A stretch of DNA of 64,000 nt from Phascolarctos cinereus (Eukaryota; Chordata; Mammalia; Diprotodontia; Phascolarctidae): the NCBI RefSeq assembly GCF_002099425.1, contig NW_018344015.1, positions 3,688,501 to 3,752,500 on the forward strand. The letters are read 5' to 3'. Position 1 is the stretch's first letter. Each line of letters starts with the position of its first letter. Positions 43,477 through 54,450 of this stretch are shown piece after piece. Both the position numbers and the translations under genes were made by a program. The notes below the pieces were generated by a model. It saw only the letters and a list, made by a program, of their open reading frames with translations. It was not told where the DNA came from and did not search any database.

Positions 43477-45000
43477 ATTATGTGAGTTTACACCTTGTTG
43501 GTGTTGTTGATGTTCTAGACTGCGAAGACAAATGATATTGCTATAATGGCCATATTCACTGGACATTTTGAGAGGTCACACTAGTTACACAAAGTGTCTA
43601 ATTCACCATCTTGTTGGATTTTTTGAATCAGAAGTGCCTTCTGAAATTTTCTTGTCTTATGTAGGAAATAGACAAATCACTCACAGACTCACAGACAGTT
43701 GTCTTTCATGATATTATATGATATCTAAGGGTATAACACCTATGCTCTCAGTCTCATTAACCCTAATCCCTCCCTATCCTCTCATTCAAGTAAATAAGTA
43801 AGTAGAAACTTGAATTGACTCCAGGAGTTAGACCTTTTACTTTGATATGGTTGAATTGTTTAATTAAGCAAGCTTAACATTGTTTGATTTAATTTATTCA
43901 ATACTGTGCTCTAAAATGTGTCTTTAGCCATTCATCTGCTTTGAGTACTCTGAAAACTCTATTTTTAACTAGAAATATCATAGAAAATAAAAATATAATA
44001 CATAAGTTAAATACTGGTTTAAAATTGTGGGGAAACTATTTGAAGGCACCATGATATCTTAGGGTTGCCATCACTCAAAGAATTTTTATACCTTCCTATC
44101 CTGAACAATTCCTGTCCATAGCTTTTTTTCCTAAAAAACAAAAGTACTCTGCGCTGGATATAGCCAATGCACTGCAGTGCCTTTATTCATTTATTTATTT
44201 GCTTATTTATTTATTTGTTTGTTGTTTATATCTTCAGGCTGATTCTGTGTTTCTTGGACTGCCTTTCTCTTGCTTGTTATTCTGGCTTTCAAATACAGAA
44301 TACTAAAAAGGCATATTTTTCTTGATTTTCTCCACTATTTATTTTCAACATTAACCTCTTCTGTTTTTTTTTCCATCTGTACTAAGTAGTGGCAATAAAT
44401 CACTTGTGCTATCAATTTTCCTTCTTAATAATTGAAAACATTTTGTCAGGGTACAGCAATACTGAGTCTCACCATGTGTTTGCTTGTCTAGTCTACAATA
44501 ACAACACAAAAAGGTATTTTTCACTTAATATTTATAGGCACAGAACATATCTGCCTTCCCTTGCAAACTGAAATCATGCCAGGTTAATAAACCCTAAGAA
44601 AAAAGAAAACAACAACAAAATTCCTTACAGCAGGTTGACAAGATAGAGTTTACCTCCTAATGTTGTTATACTCTAATGGGGGACTTATGGAGAAGTAAAT
44701 ATTCCCTGATATTTGTAGCACTAGCAACATGAACCTGAAGCATAACAATGGCATTCTTTAAAAATAAATACAGTATGTCACTTGTTGCAATAAGGATGTT
44801 GGATTAAGAGTTGAAGAGAAAAAAATATTTAAAACCATAATTGTTAGTTCTGATTGTCAGTATCAGCTTTGAGCAGGTTATCAAATGAGGGCCCAAATAT
44901 TCTTTAGGGTTACAATGAACTGGAGGATTCATTTTGATGTAAGTTTTTTTAAAATTAAAATTATAAAGCATTTTTTTCCTTCCTTCTACCTTGCCTACAT
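43477..45000. other. Mostly unassigned AT-rich sequence
   Basis: A (TTTA)n-like tract lies at 44183-44225. 43590-43620 contains CACCATCTTGTTGGA, which could be the inverted 5' tip of an old L1, but the evidence is slim. No plausible coding frame was found. Confidence 0.35.
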
Positions 45001-45075
45001 ACTAAAAATAAGGAAGAGAGAAGGGAAGGAAGAAAGAAGGAAAAAAAGGAGAGAAAAAGAAGGAAGAAAATGTCA
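45001..45075. repeat. Purine-rich (GGAA/GAAA) tract
   Basis: About 70 bases of A and G only, or nearly so. Confidence 0.9.
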
Positions 45076-45099
45076 TGGTAATATATAAACATATTGGCG

Positions 45100-45425
45100 C
45101 AAAACAAATCCCCATATTAGGCATAACCAAAAATTTGTTTCTTATTCTCTACATTATTTGATCACCTCCCTATCACGAGGTAGTCAGTGTTCTTTTTTAT
45201 CTATAACCTAGAATCATAGTGGATTGTGCAGTTGATCAGACTTTTTAAATCTTTCATTGTAGTTTGTTTTTACAATACTAATATTCTAATACAAAAAAGG
45301 GGATCTAATCTTATCAATCTGAGTCAGTTCCTACAAATATTCCAAGTTGTCTTTCAAACTATTTCTCTTTATTATTACATTACAATAGTATCTCATTATT
45401 TTTCATATGTTACAATTTAGTCAGT
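45100..45425 (-). mobile_element. Old L1 3' end, decayed
   Basis: GTGCAGTTGATCAGACTTTT, TAAATCTTTCATTGTAG, TTTGTTTTTACAATACTAAT, GAGTCAGTTCCTACAAATAT, CATTACAATAGTATCTCATT and ACAATTTAGTCAGT match, in order, the antisense L1 end seen at 7.6-7.8 and 48.4-48.5 kb. It is strongly diverged. Confidence 0.65.
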
Positions 45426-45689
45426 GATTAATAAGTAGTTACAAGTAATTTAACTACAAACATACATGAAAACAGCAGAGTAGTAGGTGTCCTAAAGTCT
45501 CAAAACTCACCTGCTCCATGAAAATGTTTTCATCTTAGATTATCCCAGTCATTGCAGTGCATATTTTATGAAATACAAACACTCTTGATTTTTAAAGGTA
45601 TCCATATCCTACTTTCCCAGTATTTTGACACCACTCCCTTCCATGTAATTTATGATCAAGTAACATTGGTCTCCATCCTCTTCTTCACA

Positions 45690-45955
45690 CAATAATCTCC
45701 ATTTCACAGCTCATTGGTCTTCTACTGGCTGTCCCTTATACCTGGAATTCTCTCCATAGTGGCCTTTACCTCTGGCTTCCCTGGATTCCTCCATCTCACA
45801 GTTAAAATCTGACCTTCTTCAAGAAAGTTTATCTTTATCAATACTAATTCCTTCCTTCTGAGATGATTTTTAATTTATATTACTTACATATTGCTTGAGC
45901 ATAGTTGTTTATGTATGGTCTCTTTTAGACTGAAAGCTCCCTGAGAACAGGGACT
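45690..45955 (+). mobile_element. L2 3' region, sense
   Basis: TACTGGCTGTCCCTTATACC, TGGAATTCTCTCCATAG, TCTGGCTTCCCTGGATTCCT, TCTTCAAGAAAGTTTATC and AGACTGAAAGCTCCCTGAGA follow the L2 3' consensus order. Confidence 0.85.
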
Positions 45956-46174
45956 AGTTTTTTTTTCTTTTTTCTTTTTTTTTTTGGCCAGAAAACCAAA
46001 ACATGTAATAAAGAGAGCACTAAGGTCTTATTCTGCCTCTTACATACTCCATGTTTGGTACCACATTTCATTCTGCCTCTCTGAATATTGATTTTCTCAG
46101 AAAAAAACATATTTTACATTATGTTAAACATTTTTTTTAATATTTAGGTCCTATTTCATAGGGTTATTGAAATA

Positions 46175-46500
46175 AATAATATCACAAAATCACAGAATTA
46201 AAGGGAGCATCCAAGATCATCTAGGACTAGAATCCTTTTTATGGCATTACTGACAAATGGACATGTAGTCTTTACTAAAATAAGATTGCTTATGTACAGT
46301 CTGTGCACTCTTTTGGAGCACTTTAATTAATAGTTTTTTCCCCTTAAATCAAGTCTCAATTTACCTAATTGCTTTTAGTTTTTACTTGTAGAGCCAATCC
46401 TTTTCTACAGAGTACCTCTTCCAAAGCTTGAAAACCTCCATCATATATCAAATAACATTCCCAGTTCCTTCCCTTCAATTGTTATCTGAGAATAATAATA
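46175..46500 (-). mobile_element. L3/CR1 LINE 3' region
   Basis: CACAGAATTAAAGGGAGCAT, CCAAGATCATCTAGGAC, GAGCCAATCCTTTTCTACAG, CCAAAGCTTGAAAACCTCCA and CCAGTTCCTTCCCTTCAATT are reverse complements of L3/CR1 3' landmarks (GATCATCTAGTCC, ATACTTGAA, CCCAGTTCCTTCAA). Confidence 0.7.
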
Positions 46501-46504
46501 CTCC

Positions 46505-46790
46505 ATTCTGCATTTGCTGCTCTGCCTGGTTTTAACACTATAAAACAAGATGCTTCTCCCAGGTTAAGCTCATCATCTCTAATTTCATGACCTTGTTGTT
46601 AATTTAATCCTTGATTGATACCACATCCCTTAGCCTCCTCTCCTTTTTGATTAGAGGGATGAAGGGTGGAGGACTAAACTTTTCCATTGCTTTCCTTTAT
46701 GAAGGACAAAAACTGGGCTTTTGCTCAGTCCACTCTGCATCTTTTGCTCTGCCTGGTTTTAACTCCATGAAACAAGATGCCCCTGCACTA
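46505..46790. repeat. Spaced direct repeat, about 55-60 bases per arm
   Basis: Arm 1 is at 46505-46560 and arm 2 at 46732-46788. They share TGCTCTGCCTGGTTTTAAC and AAACAAGATGC, with a few mismatches and small gaps. They are about 225 bases apart. No family was recognised. Confidence 0.75.
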
Positions 46791-46955
46791 ACTACCTCCT
46801 GGTTCCCTCCCTCATCTTTTTCCTGCCTCCTTTTGTGTGTTTTCTATCCCAGTTAGATTATGAGGTCCTTGAGGACAAGAGCTGTCTTTCTTTTTAATTA
46901 ATTGCATCTTAGTATAGTGCCTGGCATGTAGTAGATGTTTAAGAAATGGTTATTG
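46791..46955 (+). mobile_element. L2 3' tail, sense
   Basis: TTAGATTATGAGGTCCTTGA, GGACAAGAGCTGTCTTTC, GTATAGTGCCTGGCATGTAG and TAGATGTTTAAGAAATGGTT: the end of L2. Confidence 0.85.
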
Positions 46956-47069
46956 GATTAGTTCTGGCTCAATCGTTAAACTCTTCACTACCCCATCATT
47001 TTCTTCTGGACATAACCAAGCTTGTTACTGTTCTTCCTAAAATTAAATAGAGTATTGCTACTGGTTGGG

Positions 47070-47312
47070 GCAGATATGTTGTGCAGAGGATAAAGTTGGG
47101 GCTTGGAGTGAGGAAGATCTGAGTTAAAATCTATTCTCAGACACTTACTAGTTTTGAGACTCTTGGTAAGTCACTGGACCCTTATTGCCTTAAGTTCCTA
47201 ATATGTAAAATAGAGACACACTGGAGAAGAAACTAGCAAGCCACTCCAGTATCTTTGACAAAAGTAATGTGGTCATGTAGAGTTGGACATGACTGAACCT
47301 GAACAACAGCTA
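47070..47312 (+). mobile_element. tRNA-derived marsupial SINE with GACATGACTGAA-type tail
   Basis: GTGCAGAGGATAAAGTTGGG head, GAAGATCTGAGTTAAAATCT, AGACACTTACTAG, GGTAAGTCACTGGACCCTTA, AGCAAGCCACTCCAGTATCT, GTAATGTGGTCATGTAGAGT and TGGACATGACTGAACCTGAA. The same family lies inverted at 50575-50818 and at the window's right edge. Confidence 0.9.
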
Positions 47313-47754
47313 GTACTTGTGCTCCATATGTAGTCTGATAAAAGCAATGAATGATGAAAAGATTACTTTCATTTTGGAAAATGCAGTATGGAACAAAATC
47401 TGATTTTGTCAACTGTGATATCATATTTTTGATGCCTAATAAGCTTAAAGTCAACTAAAACCTTCAAAGCTTTATTGTCTAGACATACCTTCAGAATTTT
47501 AACGCAATTAAAGTTTTTATGATTATGTCATTATATTTCACCTTCATAGATTATAATCAATGCTCTAGTCAGGAGAATTCTTTAGTATTGCAACTGCCAT
47601 TCAATAAGATTCCTATACCCTACCACCCACAATTCTACCTAGCTTCATATTCCCTACAAATCTGAAAAGTTTTCTATACCTTCCTTAAAATCATTGGGGC
47701 AGGGGGAGATTCCACTGAATTGTTTTCCTTTGCTGTGCTTTAGGAATATAGACT
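47313..47754. other. Unassigned sequence
   Basis: Nothing recognised. Confidence 0.35.
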
Positions 47755-47900
47755 AACAGACCTGGAAGGGAGTGTAGAGTTGTATTGATTATCTAGTTTA
47801 TTTCTCTTATTTGTAGATGAGGAAACTGAAGAAATGAGGGATTAAGTAGTCCTCCTAAGATTCCTTGCTTCCCTACAAGTAAGTCTATTTCTATTTGAAT
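47755..47900 (-). mobile_element. MIR3-type SINE fragment
   Basis: ACCTGGAAGGGAGTGTAGAG, ATTGATTATCTAGTTTATTT, TGTAGATGAGGAAACTGAAG and GGATTAAGTAGTCCTCC: MIR3 tail and core, inverted. The head is lost. Confidence 0.6.
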
Positions 47901-48002
47901 TTGATAAAAGTTGGAAGAGAGGTGAATTAAGTCATTTGCTTTGTACTTCAGGGTATTACCCAGAGATCTAGGTAAGAGAAAAAAAAATACATGCCAGAAA
48001 TC

Positions 48003-50078
48003 TTTTTTTAAAAAATTTTATTAGTTTATTTTGATTTATCAATGATCACTTCCATAAGCTTTTGAGTCTAAAAGTTTTCTCCCCCTACCTCCCCACTACC
48101 CTCCCCAAGATGGCACACAATCTGATATAGGCTATACATTTACATTCCTATGAAACATATTTTCACATTAGTGGTGATGTAAGTAAAAATTAAAACCAAT
48201 AGGAGGAACCATCAGAAAGAGGTAACAAAACCCAACAGAAGATAAAAATAAATAGCAATTCAACTTTCATAATTCTTTCTTTGGATATGGAAAGCATTTT
48301 CCATCACGAGGCCTCTGGAAATGTCTTAGATCCTTGTATTGCTGGGAAGGATTATGTTTATCAATATTAGTCATCGCACAATGTGACTGTTATTGTGTAC
48401 AACATTCTCTTGGTTCTGCTCATTTCACTCAGCATCAGACCATAAAAGTCTTTCCAGGTTTTTCTGGAGTCAGCCTGTTCATCATTTCTTATAGCACAAT
48501 AGTATTCCATTACATTCATATACCACAACTTGCTCAGCCATTCCCCAATTGATGGGCATCCTCTCAATTTCCAATTCTTTGCCACCACAAAAAGAGCTGC
48601 CGTGAATATTTTTGTACATGTGGGTCCTTTTCCCATTTGTATGATCTTTCTGGGATATAGCCCTAGAAGTGCTATTGCTGGGTCAAAGGGTATGCACATT
48701 TTTATAGTACTTTGGGCAGAGTCCCAAATTGCTCTTTGAAATGGTTGGATTATTTCACAACTCCACCAACAATGCACTAGTGTTCCAATTTTCCCACATC
48801 TTCTCCAATATTTCTCATTTTCCTGTTTTGTCGTGTTGGCCAATCTGATAGGTATGATATGGTACCTCAGAGTTGTTTTGATTTGCATTTCTCTAATCAA
48901 TAATGACTTACAATATTTTTCATATGACTATAGATGGCTTTAATTTCTTCATCTGAAAGATATCTGTTCATATCCTTTGACCATTTATCAATTGGGGAAT
49001 GACTTGCATTCTTATAAATTTGATTTAATTCTCTATATATTTTAGAAATGAGGCCCTTATCAGAGAGACTGGTTGTAAAAATTCTTTCCCAATTTTCTAC
49101 CTTCCTTCTAATTTTGGTTGCATGGGTTTTGTTTGTGCAAAATATTTTCAATTTAATGTAATGAAAATTATCCATTTTGCTTTTTCTAATATTCTCTATC
49201 TCTTATTTGGTCAGGAATTCTTCTGTTCTCCATAGATCTCATAGGTAAACTATTCCTTGCTCTCCCAGTTTGCTCAAAGTATTAGCCTTTATATCTAAAT
49301 CATGAACCCATTTTGACTTTATTTTGTTATATGATGTGAGATTTTGGCCTGTGCCTAGTTTCTGCCATACTGTTTTCCAGTTTTCCCAGCAGTTTTTTTC
49401 AGAGTGGGTTCTTATCCCAGAAGCTGGGGTCTTCGGGTTTATCAAATAATAGATTACTATAGTATTGACTACTACGTCTTGCGTATTTAACCTATTCCAC
49501 TGACCCACCACTCTATTTCTTAGCCAGTACCAAGCAGTTTTGGGATTGCTGCTTTATAATACAATTTAAGATCTGGAATTGCTAGGCCACCTTCCCTTGC
49601 ATTTCTTTTCATTAGTTCCCTTGATATTCTGGACCTCTTCATCTTCCAAATGAATCTTGTTATTATTTTTTCTAACTCTATAAAATAATTTTTGGTAGTT
49701 TGATTGGTATGGCACTGAATAAGTCAATTAGCTTAGGTAGGATTGTCATTTTATTATATTAGCTCGGCCTACCCATGAGCAACTGACGTTTTTCCAAGTA
49801 TTTAGATCTGACTTTATTTGTGTGAAAAGTGTTTTGTAATTGTGTTCATAGAGTTCCTGGGTTTGTTTCTGGAGGTAGGCTCCCAAATATTTTATAATGT
49901 CTAGAGTAAGTTTAAATGAAATTTCTCTTTCTATCCCTTGCTTTTGGGCTTTGTTGATAGTACATAGAAATATCGATGATACATGTAGGTTTATTTTATA
50001 GCCTGAAACTTTGCTAAAGTTGTTTATTATTTCAAGGAGTTTTTTACTTGATTCTCTAGGATTCTCAAAGTATATCAT
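48003..50078 (-). mobile_element. L1 LINE, 5'-truncated, ORF2 RT to 3' end (tail type B)
   Basis: This is the best-kept L1 here. The 3' end (tail B) starts in a T-rich stretch at 48003. On the minus strand the frames run 49746-50150 (FENPRESSKKLLEIINNFSK, KVSGYKINLHVSS, starting just after the catalytic FADD box), 49239-49511 (WNRLNTQDVVVN, WVHDLDIKANTLSKLGEQG), 48897-49175 (NFHYIKLKIFCTNKT, PIDKWSKDMNRYLSDEEIKA) and 48367-48900 (TLVHCWWSCEIIQPF, CIPFDPAIALLGLYP, WYMNVMEYYCAIRNDEQ). About three frame breaks separate them. A short AAATCTTT at 47997-48005 and 50083-50090 may be the target-site duplication. Confidence 0.93.
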
Positions 50079-50262
50079 CAAAAATCTTTCTAAGCCTAAT
50101 CTTGGTAGCCCTAGCCAGGGCTGATGTTGAAGATATATCATTACGCACAATTTCTGCCTTGGGATTCCATCTCAGTAAACTCTTTGGTTCACCAATATGT
50201 TTTATTGGAAACTTCCTGTACAGCCAAGACTCAGAGTATATATCTATAAGAAGTACCCAATG

Positions 50263-50406
50263 ATTTTTCTTTTTTTGGTAAGGTAATTGGGGTTGCAACT
50301 TACCTTGAGTCACATAGTTAATAAGTGTTCTGTGCCTGAGGCCAGAATTCAGATCCTCCTGACTCCAGGGCTGGTGTTCTATCCACTGTACCACTTAACT
50401 GTCCCC
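50263..50406 (-). mobile_element. MAR1-like SINE
   Basis: A T-rich tail, GGTAAGGTAATTGGGGTTGC, TTGAGTCACATAGTTAATAA, GAGGCCAGAATTCAGATCCT and a TCTATCCACTGTACCACTTA head. Confidence 0.9.
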
Positions 50407-50574
50407 TCCCTAATGATCTTATGAATGAAACCAGCATGATAAATAGACTTAGAATTAAGAGCCTGAGTCTCAAGATTAATACTTAGTAGCTGAAACTCAT
50501 CTCATCTCATAGAATTATTTTAATTTTGTATATGTTAAAGCACTATAAAAATGTGAGGTCTTCACCTCTTCTGT

Positions 50575-50818
50575 TCAGTCAGTTTTCAGTCATGTCTGAC
50601 TCTTTGTGACCCCATTTGGGGTTTTCTTGGCAAAAAATATTGGAGTAGTTTTCCATTTCCTTTTCCCATTCATTTTATGATAAGGAAACTGGGTTAAGTG
50701 ACTTTCCCAGGGTCACACAGTTAGTAAGTGTCTGAGGCCAGATTTGAACTAATGAAGAAAAGTCTTCCTAAATCCAGGCCCAGTGATCTATCTGCTGTGC
50801 CAACTCTCAGAGTGTTTA
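50575..50818 (-). mobile_element. tRNA-derived marsupial SINE with GTCATGTCTGACTC tail
   Basis: TTTTCAGTCATGTCTGACTC, TTTGTGACCCCATTTGGGGT, TTTTCTTGGCAAAAAATATT, GGTTAAGTGACTTTCCCAGG, GTCACACAGTTAGTAAGTGT, CAGATTTGAACTAATG and a GTGATCTATCTGCTGTGCC head. It is full length and well kept. Confidence 0.93.
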
Positions 50819-51298
50819 AAATTTCCTTGGGAGTGATAATAAATGGGCATGCACAAAGCTAACTAATCATTTAAAGCAACATAAAAGCCAAAGAAGAATA
50901 CTTTGATCAAAAACAAAACAAAACAAACAAACAGTTGGGAAGACAAGAACATTGCTGGAATGACTTAGGGGAAAACTTTACAGAGAAACATTAGGCTAAA
51001 GCTGAGCCGTGAAGCTAATGCTTTCAAGAAATGAAGTTGAAATGTAGGTCCATTTTGCCAAGTTGGATAAGGCCAATCCATAGGGGAAGTAGCTAAGGTA
51101 CAAAGGATTTAGAGAAAGAAAATATTAAGTCGGCTCCCCTTCTTTCTAGCACTTCTTCTTGCACTGAATAGTGAGACAGCAACTTTGGAGGACAGAGTCG
51201 CCTTGTATCCAATGAAGGACTAGGAGAAAGTGAATGTGATATATTCTACAGGAAGATCAAAAGTTTTAGCAAATGAAAGTTTCTTAAATATCATGTAG
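50819..51298. other. Unassigned sequence
   Basis: An (AAAC)n-like stretch lies at about 50909-50931. Nothing else was recognised. Confidence 0.35.
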
Positions 51299-51490
51299 TC
51301 CAAGAATTCTTAAATAGAGGTCTTAGACCTCCTTCCACTAAGGAGTCTGTGGATAGATTTCAGTGTATCAGTGAACTTGGATGAGAAAAAAATTTAAAAA
51401 AACAATTTAATTTTTACTAAATCAATCAAAATTTAGCATTTCCTTCAATTATTTGAAAATATTAGCCTGAGAAACAAAGGGATCCATCAC
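51299..51490 (+). mobile_element. hAT-like non-autonomous DNA transposon fragment
   Basis: It begins CAAGAATTCTTAAATAGAGG, close to the CAGGGGTTCTTAACC-type terminal inverted repeat of mammal-wide hAT (Charlie-type) elements. It goes on with GGAGTCTGTGGATAGATTTC, GTGAACTTGGATGAGAAAA and AATTTAGCATTTCCTTCAAT. The same series occurs at 63629 and after. The subfamily could not be named. Confidence 0.55.
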
Positions 51491-51532
51491 ACGCACACAC
51501 ACACAAACACACATACATACACATACACATTT
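51490..51532. repeat. (CA)n-like microsatellite
   Basis: CACA units broken by CATA. Confidence 0.9.
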
Positions 51533-51916
51533 CAACAACTTATGATCTAGTCTATTCTCATGTTGCAGTTGAGAATACAGTCTTTAAGAGGATTTATCTT
51601 TGCTAAGTTTACATATTTAGTAAGTAGCAGAACTTGGATATGTAGAGAAAAATTCACATTTATGTCACCTTATTAGGACAAGCCAAACTGTTGCTATCTT
51701 TTATTCAAATCTAAACTAGCAATTGTATTGGACCCTTCTGTCACATTTCTTCTCTCCTCACATTTGAGCTTTCAATTTAATTCTGTTATTTTTTAAGATA
51801 CTGGTATGGTGCCACAGGCCTACTTTACCCAAGACCTCTTCCCTTTTTTACATTTCTACATTTTTTATTACAGTTCCATACTTTCCCTCTGTTCATTGTC
51901 TCTGGGAAAATTAGTT

Positions 51917-52050
51917 GTCTTCTTCTTCTTCTTCTTCTTCTTCCTTCTTCTTCTTCTTCTTCTTCTTCTTCTTCTTCTTCTTCTTCTCTTCTTCTTCCCT
52001 CCTTTTCTTCTCGTTCTCCTTCTCCTCCTGCTGCTGCTTCTGTTTCTTCA
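51917..52050. repeat. (CTT)n microsatellite and CT-rich tract
   Basis: Two CTT blocks total about 70 bases, then TCC/CTG units to about 52050. The long Ser, Phe or Leu frames across it are by-products. Confidence 0.97.
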
Positions 52051-52374
52051 ATAGAATATCTCTCATTCTTTCAGTAAAGGGCACATGTCCAAACTTGACT
52101 ATGAATCTATTTTAAGTGTCTGATATTTCACACAAAACTGGAAGTTTGAGAAGAAGACAAAGGAGATTTCAGGGCTATTTGATTTATTCATCTCCCTTTC
52201 AGAAAGTTGGTGAATTCTGAACAACGAATTATTTGTTTTAATCTGACTACCAATTAACCTATTCATGGTCTCATACTCACCTTACCAGCTTTGGTTCCTT
52301 GGATTTGTTTAACCAGGTTTTTCCTCTTGAATCTTTTCTAGCTATTCTTCAGTTCATATCAAGAGACAGTAGTC

Positions 52375-52480
52375 ATCGAATATTTATTAAGTACCTGTTT
52401 TGTGACAGGCACTGTGCCAGGGGGTAAGGGTACCAAGAAACAATCACTGTCCTTAAGGAGCATATATTCTTGTTAGCTAC
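52375..52480 (-). mobile_element. L2 3' tail, antisense
   Basis: GAATATTTATTAAGTACCTG, TGTGACAGGCACTGTGCCAG and ACTGTCCTTAAGGAGCATAT: the inverted end of L2. Confidence 0.8.
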
Positions 52481-53840
52481 TTAAACCTCAGAGTCAGCTC
52501 TGACCAACTGCCTTGGAAATTCAGCTGTGGAGGCATATCCCCATTGGAATTATTTTCAGTATAGTTTTGTGTTTTGTGTTAACAGCAAGCCTGACACAAT
52601 CAATAGTTTTACTCTGTACTTTAAGTTATCTTTACAGTGATTACTTATTCTGGAACAGGCACATCAACTGATCTGACCAACTCATATTCTAACTTGTATG
52701 TTGACCCACAGGAGAGGTATAAGGGCAAAGGGACAAGTGGGTGTTTTTTGTCCTCCAGAGTATATGTATGAGGCCAAGGATTTCCTCCAAATATGGTCAG
52801 AACATTGAAGATCTTTCAGGAGGACAGGATAGCTGTGCTGAGGGCACAGGTAGCTAAACCAATAGATTATTTGAATGGCAGAAAGGTTGTACAAAAGATC
52901 AGAAAGGTCTGATCCAAAGAGAATAGTGTTTTTTTCCATTAGAGGCTGAAGGACATTTAACCCAGTAGGAAGCAGACAATTGATTACAGCACTGCTTACT
53001 CAGGCAGTTTCACAAATAAACAGTTATAGCACAATCCGGGAAAAAAAAAAAACAACATACTTTTGTCTTGCTTAATAATTAGAAATGGGCTGTTAGGAGC
53101 CAAGGGGGAACTTGAGCTGCCTTTCAATACTTGGAATGGTTGATTTTCTGTGACAAATCAGAGCAAGAGGCCTATATTGAAACAGTGAAGGTCTTCTGTT
53201 CATGAGGAAATGTAGGAGTTCTCATTACTTTTGGCAATATATTCCACCATGCCACGTAGGAACCATAAGTTCTTGCTCACCATGGATGTATTAGCAGGAT
53301 TTTTGTTATATGTTGTTTTTTTTAAATAATGAGTTAGTTAATGAATTAATTTCACAAGTCTTTATTTTCTCTGTTCACTGCCCCCATAAAATAGAATAAA
53401 TAAAAGCAGGTGAGTCTAGTTTGTTGGTAGCTGAGACAAAGGCTCATTCGACAACTATTTTGCATTTGGCCATATACTTGCTGAGAGTAATACTATGTAT
53501 TATTTGTGACAAGCATTAAGCTACTCTCTCCAGAAATAGAGAAGGTAGAGGAAAGTGCCCCTAAAGTGACTGAAGAAATTATTTGTAATATTGTTATTGC
53601 TATATCTTTAAGGTAAACATTATTTTGGAAAGTCTAATTGATGTTACATAGTTAAATGGCTTAGCACACTAATAACTAATGACTAAAACCCAGAATAGGG
53701 GGTTGAGCTGAAAGCACTAAAGAAGAGAGACACCAGAACCTAGGAGTATCATTAAGAATCCTAGGATGGAGGGAGATGTAGCTTTGTAACCATTTAGGCC
53801 CCGAGATACTGATCCAAGAGAGCGTGGTGTTAGATGGAGA
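52481..53840. other. Unassigned sequence, 1.36 kb
   Basis: No repeat family, RNA or coding signature was recognised. An A12 run lies near 53041. One 85-codon antisense frame (52682-52939) lacks any motif I know. Confidence 0.35.
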
Positions 53841-53960
53841 GAGAAACATAGAGAGAGAGAGTCAGAGATAAAGATCTCTCTCTATATGTGTATATGTGTG
53901 TGTGTATACACATATATACATTTGTGTATATACATGCATGCATATATAGAGAGAGGGGGA
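53841..53960. repeat. Compound (GA)n / (TATG)n microsatellite
   Basis: GAGA blocks at both ends flank TATA/TGTG units. Confidence 0.93.
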
Positions 53961-54169
53961 ATAAGAGGATATGTTTTAGATGAAAACGTGAGAAGAAAAT
54001 ATGCAGACATGTAAAATTACCTACAATGAGAGATGTGGGGGCCCGTCCTTAAAAAAGCAGATTATCTACTGCATGTAATTAGGTTAAGTCCCACTTGTAC
54101 TTAGTCTTCTCAAAGCATATCTTGAGTAATATTTTGAGTTCTAAGAGCTATGATTTAGTAAGGAAAAGC
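53961..54169. other. Unassigned sequence
   Basis: Nothing recognised. Confidence 0.3.
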
Positions 54170-54370
54170 CAAAGAAATCCCAGAGGAGGGTAACCAGGGT
54201 CTTGAATTCATGCCATATGAGGATCTTTTTTTTTAAGCTTAGAATGCTTAGCCTAGAAAAGAGAAACTTAGGAAAAACAAGATACTTGTCTTAAAGTAGT
54301 TGAAAGCAAGAATAAATGGGTGCTTGGCCCCAGAAGGCAGAACTTTATTTTTTTCTAACAAGGAAATTTT
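54170..54370 (+). mobile_element. L3/CR1 LINE 3' region, sense
   Basis: CATGCCATATGAGGATCTTT, GAATGCTTAGCCTAGAAAAG, ACTTGTCTTAAAGTAGTTGA, TGGCCCCAGAAGGCAGAACT and TTTCTAACAAGGAA match L3/CR1 landmarks in order (ATATGAGGA, TTTAGCCTGGAGAAGAG, GTCTTCAAGTA, CCAGAGGGCAGAACT). Confidence 0.78.
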
Positions 54371-54399
54371 GATTTGATGTCTGATGAAATGTAATGATA

Positions 54400-54450
54400 A
54401 TGTGGTCACAAAAAGCTGGAAATGACTGAATGACTAAACAACATTTATTG
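54400..54450 (+). mobile_element. SINE tail remnant
   Basis: ATGTGGTCACAAAAAGCTGG, AAATGACTGAATGACTAAAC: the last 45 bases of the SINE type seen at 47.1 kb. Confidence 0.65.

Noticed and set aside
51806-52115. Two overlapping frames rich in Ser, Phe and Leu
   Set aside because: They are translations of the (CTT)n microsatellite.
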